Origin: Meloidogyne chitwoodi
Taxonomy: Eukaryota > Nematoda > Chromadorea > Rhabditida > Meloidogynidae
Reading direction: 5' to 3'
Assembly: GCA_015183035.1 (NCBI GenBank)
Contig: JACZZP010000002.1
Span: 2,604,001 to 2,668,000 of the forward strand
DNA: 64,000 nt
Shown: piece after piece, positions 60,487 to 64,000 of the stretch
Layout: every line of letters begins with the position of its first letter
Numbering within the stretch: position 1 is the first letter of the stretch
The notes under the pieces: model-generated
The model's input: only the letters and a program-made list of their open reading frames with translations
Told to the model about the DNA's origin: nothing
Databases searched by the model: none
Made by a program: the position numbers and the translations under genes

Positions 60487-60844
60487 GTTGAGATAAATTA
60501 ATAAATATATTTGATTTAAAAAATATAAAAATATTTTATTTTTTGTTATATTTTTTTATTTCTTAGGTCCTAATAATTAGTTCAAGTAGATAAATAAATT
60601 TTATTTTAAATAATTGACATAATAATAAATGAAAAAATATGAAGGATATTAAAAAAAAAATATAATATTAATTTTTGTATTTATTAAAATCAGGGCTCGC
60701 AATGCGTATTTTTTAAGATTTAAAAAAAAATTTTCGCTAAAAAGTAAAGATCATAAAAAATTCCCCTCCCAAAAAATTTTCATTTTGGGTTAAAAGCATT
60801 AAATTAAATTTAATTGCGAGCCCTGATCTAAGCTGGAAAATCTT
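60487..60844. other. Spacer with a small inverted repeat at 60692-60825
   Basis: AT-rich. CAGGGCTCGCAAT at 60692-60704 pairs with ATTGCGAGCCCTG at about 60813-60825, giving a ~134-bp MITE-like unit just beyond the 3' end of gene8. Confidence 0.55.
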
Positions 60845-63788
60845 TTAATTTTTCTTATTTTTCTCTTCTTCTAATTTCTTTTCATATTTTTTTGATAAAA
60901 CTTTTTCAAGAAATTTCACTGTCTTGAGCACAGTCTCCGATGCACTGAACGTCTTTAGCTTTTCGGTGAAGTATAACTGAGAGGCTATACTTAAAAGGGT
61001 TCTTTTATACTCCCCCGCAGCACTCAAAGCTTTCGCTTTCATGACGTTATTAGATCTTAGTGCATCCTCGTAGTTGTCGATGTCGTCTTCAATCAAACTA
61101 AGAGTTAACTGGATCAACTTATTCATTTCATTTTCAGAATTTTTGGTGGAATTGAACACGTAGTCCACTTCCATTACAGCCTTTATGATGGTCTGGTTGG
61201 CTGTCTTCGTAATATTCCCCGCAGCAATGTCAAACGCGACATCTACCATTTCCATTTGTATCGGTAGATATCGAGCTCGGACATTTCTGACTTGCTCAAT
61301 TGGTCCAGATGCAAATGTCGTTGCGTCGTCAATATAGCAACTAGTGCAGCCTTGAGGTGTTTCCGGTATTGGAATTTCATTCCAGCAGCTTACGACCTTG
61401 CTAAAAAATTTAAAAATTATTTTAATTTTTTTTAAATTAATTTAATTTTTTTGTAACTTTAAAAAATTGGTATTATTTAAAAAATATTTTTAAAAATTTA
61501 AGAAATTAAATTTTCGTAACTTTAAAGAATTGGCATTATTTTAAAATTAAAAAATTTTTTTTTTATTTACCTGTCACACGAACAGTGACCTTGGGCGCAA
61601 TAATCGTTGAGTTTTGATGAACAGTGGATTGAGTATGCTGTAAAATTAAAATTAATTTTTTTTAATTTAAATTAATTCTTTACGTTCATAATTGTCGAGA
61701 TAATATTTTGAAGTGTCAATATCTATGAAGTGTTTTGTAGGGAGATCAGAACAATTATTCAATTTACTCAAGCATGAATAATAATTTGTACAACAACTGA
61801 AATTTATTTAAAAATTAAAAATTTAAGAAAAATATTATTTAATTAATTAATTATTTAATTTTGAGGGCTTTAAAGAATTTTCTTAGAAAAAAGAATTAAA
61901 TTTTTAAATTAATTTATTTATTTTAATTAAATAAAATAAAAAATTTAATTATTAATTTTGAGATTTTTTACAGTATTTCCCCTTAAAAAATAAATTAAAA
62001 TTTAAAATTATTAATTTATTAAAAAATTTAAATAATTAACTTACAAATTAGTTTGGTTCAAAAATTCATTAAATTCCTGATCCTTGGTTTTGTTGGTTTC
62101 TGGGTGGCCGCAACTAAAATTAATTAAAATTATTATTTTAAATTTATTTAAATTATTTTTTTAAATTTAATTAATCAAATAAAATTAAAAAAATTAATTA
62201 ATTTAAATAAAACTAACAAGCAACTATACACATCATAATCTGATGGATCGGTATAGTGGCTACAGGCGGACTAAAATTTAATAAATTAATTAATTAAAAA
62301 TTAAATTAAAAATTAACTTAAAAATTAACTTAAAAATTATATTAAAAAATTAAAAATTTAATTAAAAATTATATTAAAAATTATATTAAAAAATTAAAAA
62401 TTTAATTAAAAATTATATTAAAAATAATATTAAAAATTATATTAAAAAATTAAATTAAAAAATTAAATTAAAAAATTAAAAATATAATTAAAAATTATAT
62501 TAAAAATTAACTTAAAAATTAAATTAAAAATTTAATTAAAAATTATATTAAAAAATTAAAAATTAAATTAAAAATTATATTAAAAATTATATTAAAAATA
62601 ATTTAAAAATTATATTAAAAAATTAAATTAAAAAATTAAAAATTAAATTAAAAATTATATTAAAAATTATATTAAAAAATTAAAAATTATAGTAAAAATT
62701 AAATTAAAAAATTAAATTTACCTCTTCACAATAGTCGATGGTCTGAAGGCTGATATGAACATCACGCTCATCCATCAGAGCATAATGTTCATTCCAGAAC
62801 AACAAATCCTTTTCCAAAACTTCAAATCCAAGCACTTCCTCGAGACGGATTCCTTCAGTTCTGAAGGCATACCAAAAAGCCTTAGAATCCTTAATGCGTC
62901 TGATTTCATCTAAAATTAAATTTTAATTTATTAAAAAATTAAATTTAATAAAATTAATTAATTAAATTAAAAAATATACCGCGAGCGGCGTCATCGTAGC
63001 TTAAGGCCTGAAGAAATTCCATCGGCATTATACCAGTGATGTTGAAATATGCCCTTAAAAAAATTTAAATTATTAATTAAATAAAGAATTTAAAATTAAT
63101 TTTTATTATTTCCAATTTATTTTTTTAAATTAATTATTTTATTGTAAACTCAATTAATAATTACACCCAAACATACTGTAAGGCTACCCAATATTTTTTA
63201 TTTAAAATCTTCTTTAAACTCTAAATTATTTTTTAAAATTAAAAAAAACTGACTGGCGACCAGCCATGTCCATAACCACCTCCAGAGCCTTCAAGTCTGC
63301 ATTGTAAAACAATGCAAATCCGTTCCACTGGTGGCGGATTCCATTTTTATTTTTTTCAAGACATTTATTATTTTTAATACATTCTTGACATAATCTTGGG
63401 GCACCTTTGACTTCACGAATTTTAAATAAACCATTAAGTTTGAATTTATAATCCACGAGGTCAGGATTTGTCAACATGCTTTCATAGCATATAAACATTC
63501 TATTAAATTTTAAAAATTAATTTATAAATTTAATTTTTATTTAATATAATTTTTTTATCCAAAATTTTTAACTATAATGTTTAAAATATTTTTAATAATT
63601 TAAATATTAATATTAAATTATATAAAAATTAATTTCCCTTACCCTGTGCATTTCGAAATGTTCCTTGCCATGGTGTTTATGGCAGAATGGCAATCCATGT
63701 TCTTTATTGGGCAACTAATAAATTTCGGTATATCAGTTGCTAAACAAGGCATAATTGGCATAGCGAGGATCGCGATGTATGCGATCAT
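60845..63788 (-). CDS. Gene8: secreted Cys-rich/helical protein, 9 exons, intact
   Basis: Exons 63643-63788, 63254-63499, 62980-63053, 62722-62909, 62218-62270, 62045-62113, 61684-61796, 61571-61637 and 60845-61400 join in frame to about 503 residues. The product starts MIAYIAILAMPIMPCLATD (signal peptide), then SCPIKNMDC, CTGMFICYESMLTN, LCQEC, HQWNGF, ACSHY, FCCTNYYSC, CSSKLNDYC and HCSCDR, then SCWNE and CTSCY. The last ~160 residues are one helical, charged, cysteine-free exon ending Lys-rich. Exon 1 has the same length (146 bp) as in gene5, and the order of motifs is the same. The final exon covers what is split into exons 9-12 in gene5. All frames are open. Function unknown; secretion is inferred. 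Confidence 0.75.
62285..62721. repeat. AT-rich minisatellite in gene8 intron 4
   Basis: Irregular repetition of ATTAAAAATTAAATTAAAAA-type units fills intron 62271-62721. Confidence 0.8.
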
Positions 63789-64000
63789 TCCAATTGCTGA
63801 ATTTCAATAATTGAAAAAAAAAATAAATTATTATAATTTTTATTATTTTTTATTCCAAAAATATGTTTAAAAATTAAATAAAATTTTTTGAAAATTTTAT
63901 TTATTAATAAATTACGTTTGAAGAATTTTCCGAGGGTTAAGAGGTTTTGTCCGATGATGAAAGATACACTTCCGGTAGCTTTCATAATCAAAAGCTTTTT
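63789..64000 (-). other. Possible upstream exon (63904-63990) at the window edge
   Basis: On the minus strand 63904-63990 is open (MKATGSVSFIIGQ...KFFK) and ends with a GTAATT donor. The acceptor TTGAAATTCAG lies 9 bases before the gene8 ATG, and splicing there would stay in frame with gene8. It could be an extra 5' exon of gene8, the end of another gene, or chance. Confidence 0.25.

Overview
The window is extremely AT-rich eukaryotic nuclear DNA with many short introns (often 45-60 bp). The best fit is a nematode. Supporting signs are the compact introns, a nematode-type Argonaute relic, a LAMMER kinase, and a family of small secreted cysteine-rich proteins like those expanded in plant-parasitic species such as Meloidogyne. 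The genus is inference and was not tested. All gene models below were spliced by hand from open frames and splice signals; positions are of exons as I read them.

Left part (1-24.6 kb): five genes for secreted, cysteine-rich, multi-exon proteins. Gene1 (486-2263, minus), gene2 (4312-6376, plus), gene3 (7560-10236, plus), gene4 (14567-18462, plus) and gene5 (20843-24320, minus). Gene2 and gene3 are tandem duplicates. Gene4 shares their cysteine-rich front half but has a different tail. Gene5 belongs to a second subfamily with gene8 (60845-63788, minus) at the far right. Genes 2, 3, 4 and 5 share a conserved upstream block (TGATCARGCAAAAATAAT-like box, then a CGCCTATAAAAT TATA-like element). This suggests co-regulation; effector-like secretion is inference. 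The spaces and introns between them hold many short inverted-repeat transposons (MITEs), several with clear terminal repeats and target duplications.

Middle (25-36 kb): gene6, a complete CLK/LAMMER dual-specificity kinase (minus, 12 exons); gene7, a short coiled-coil protein (minus); a decayed Argonaute-like gene; and a young non-autonomous LTR retrotransposon (33895-36001) with identical 207-bp LTRs and a 5-bp target duplication.

Right (36.45-60.01 kb): one uninterrupted ~23.5 kb satellite array of ~166.5-bp monomers (about 140 copies) with higher-order organisation. A 44-bp box of the monomer recurs as a single copy in an intron of gene1 and, more weakly, between gene2 and gene3. The array ends against degraded transposon sequence with a tRNA-like segment, followed by gene8.

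The most unusual signals are introns of gene5 that consist almost entirely of a MITE and are absent from its paralogue gene8 (possible intron gain by transposons), the satellite box found outside the array, and the shared promoter block of the secreted family.
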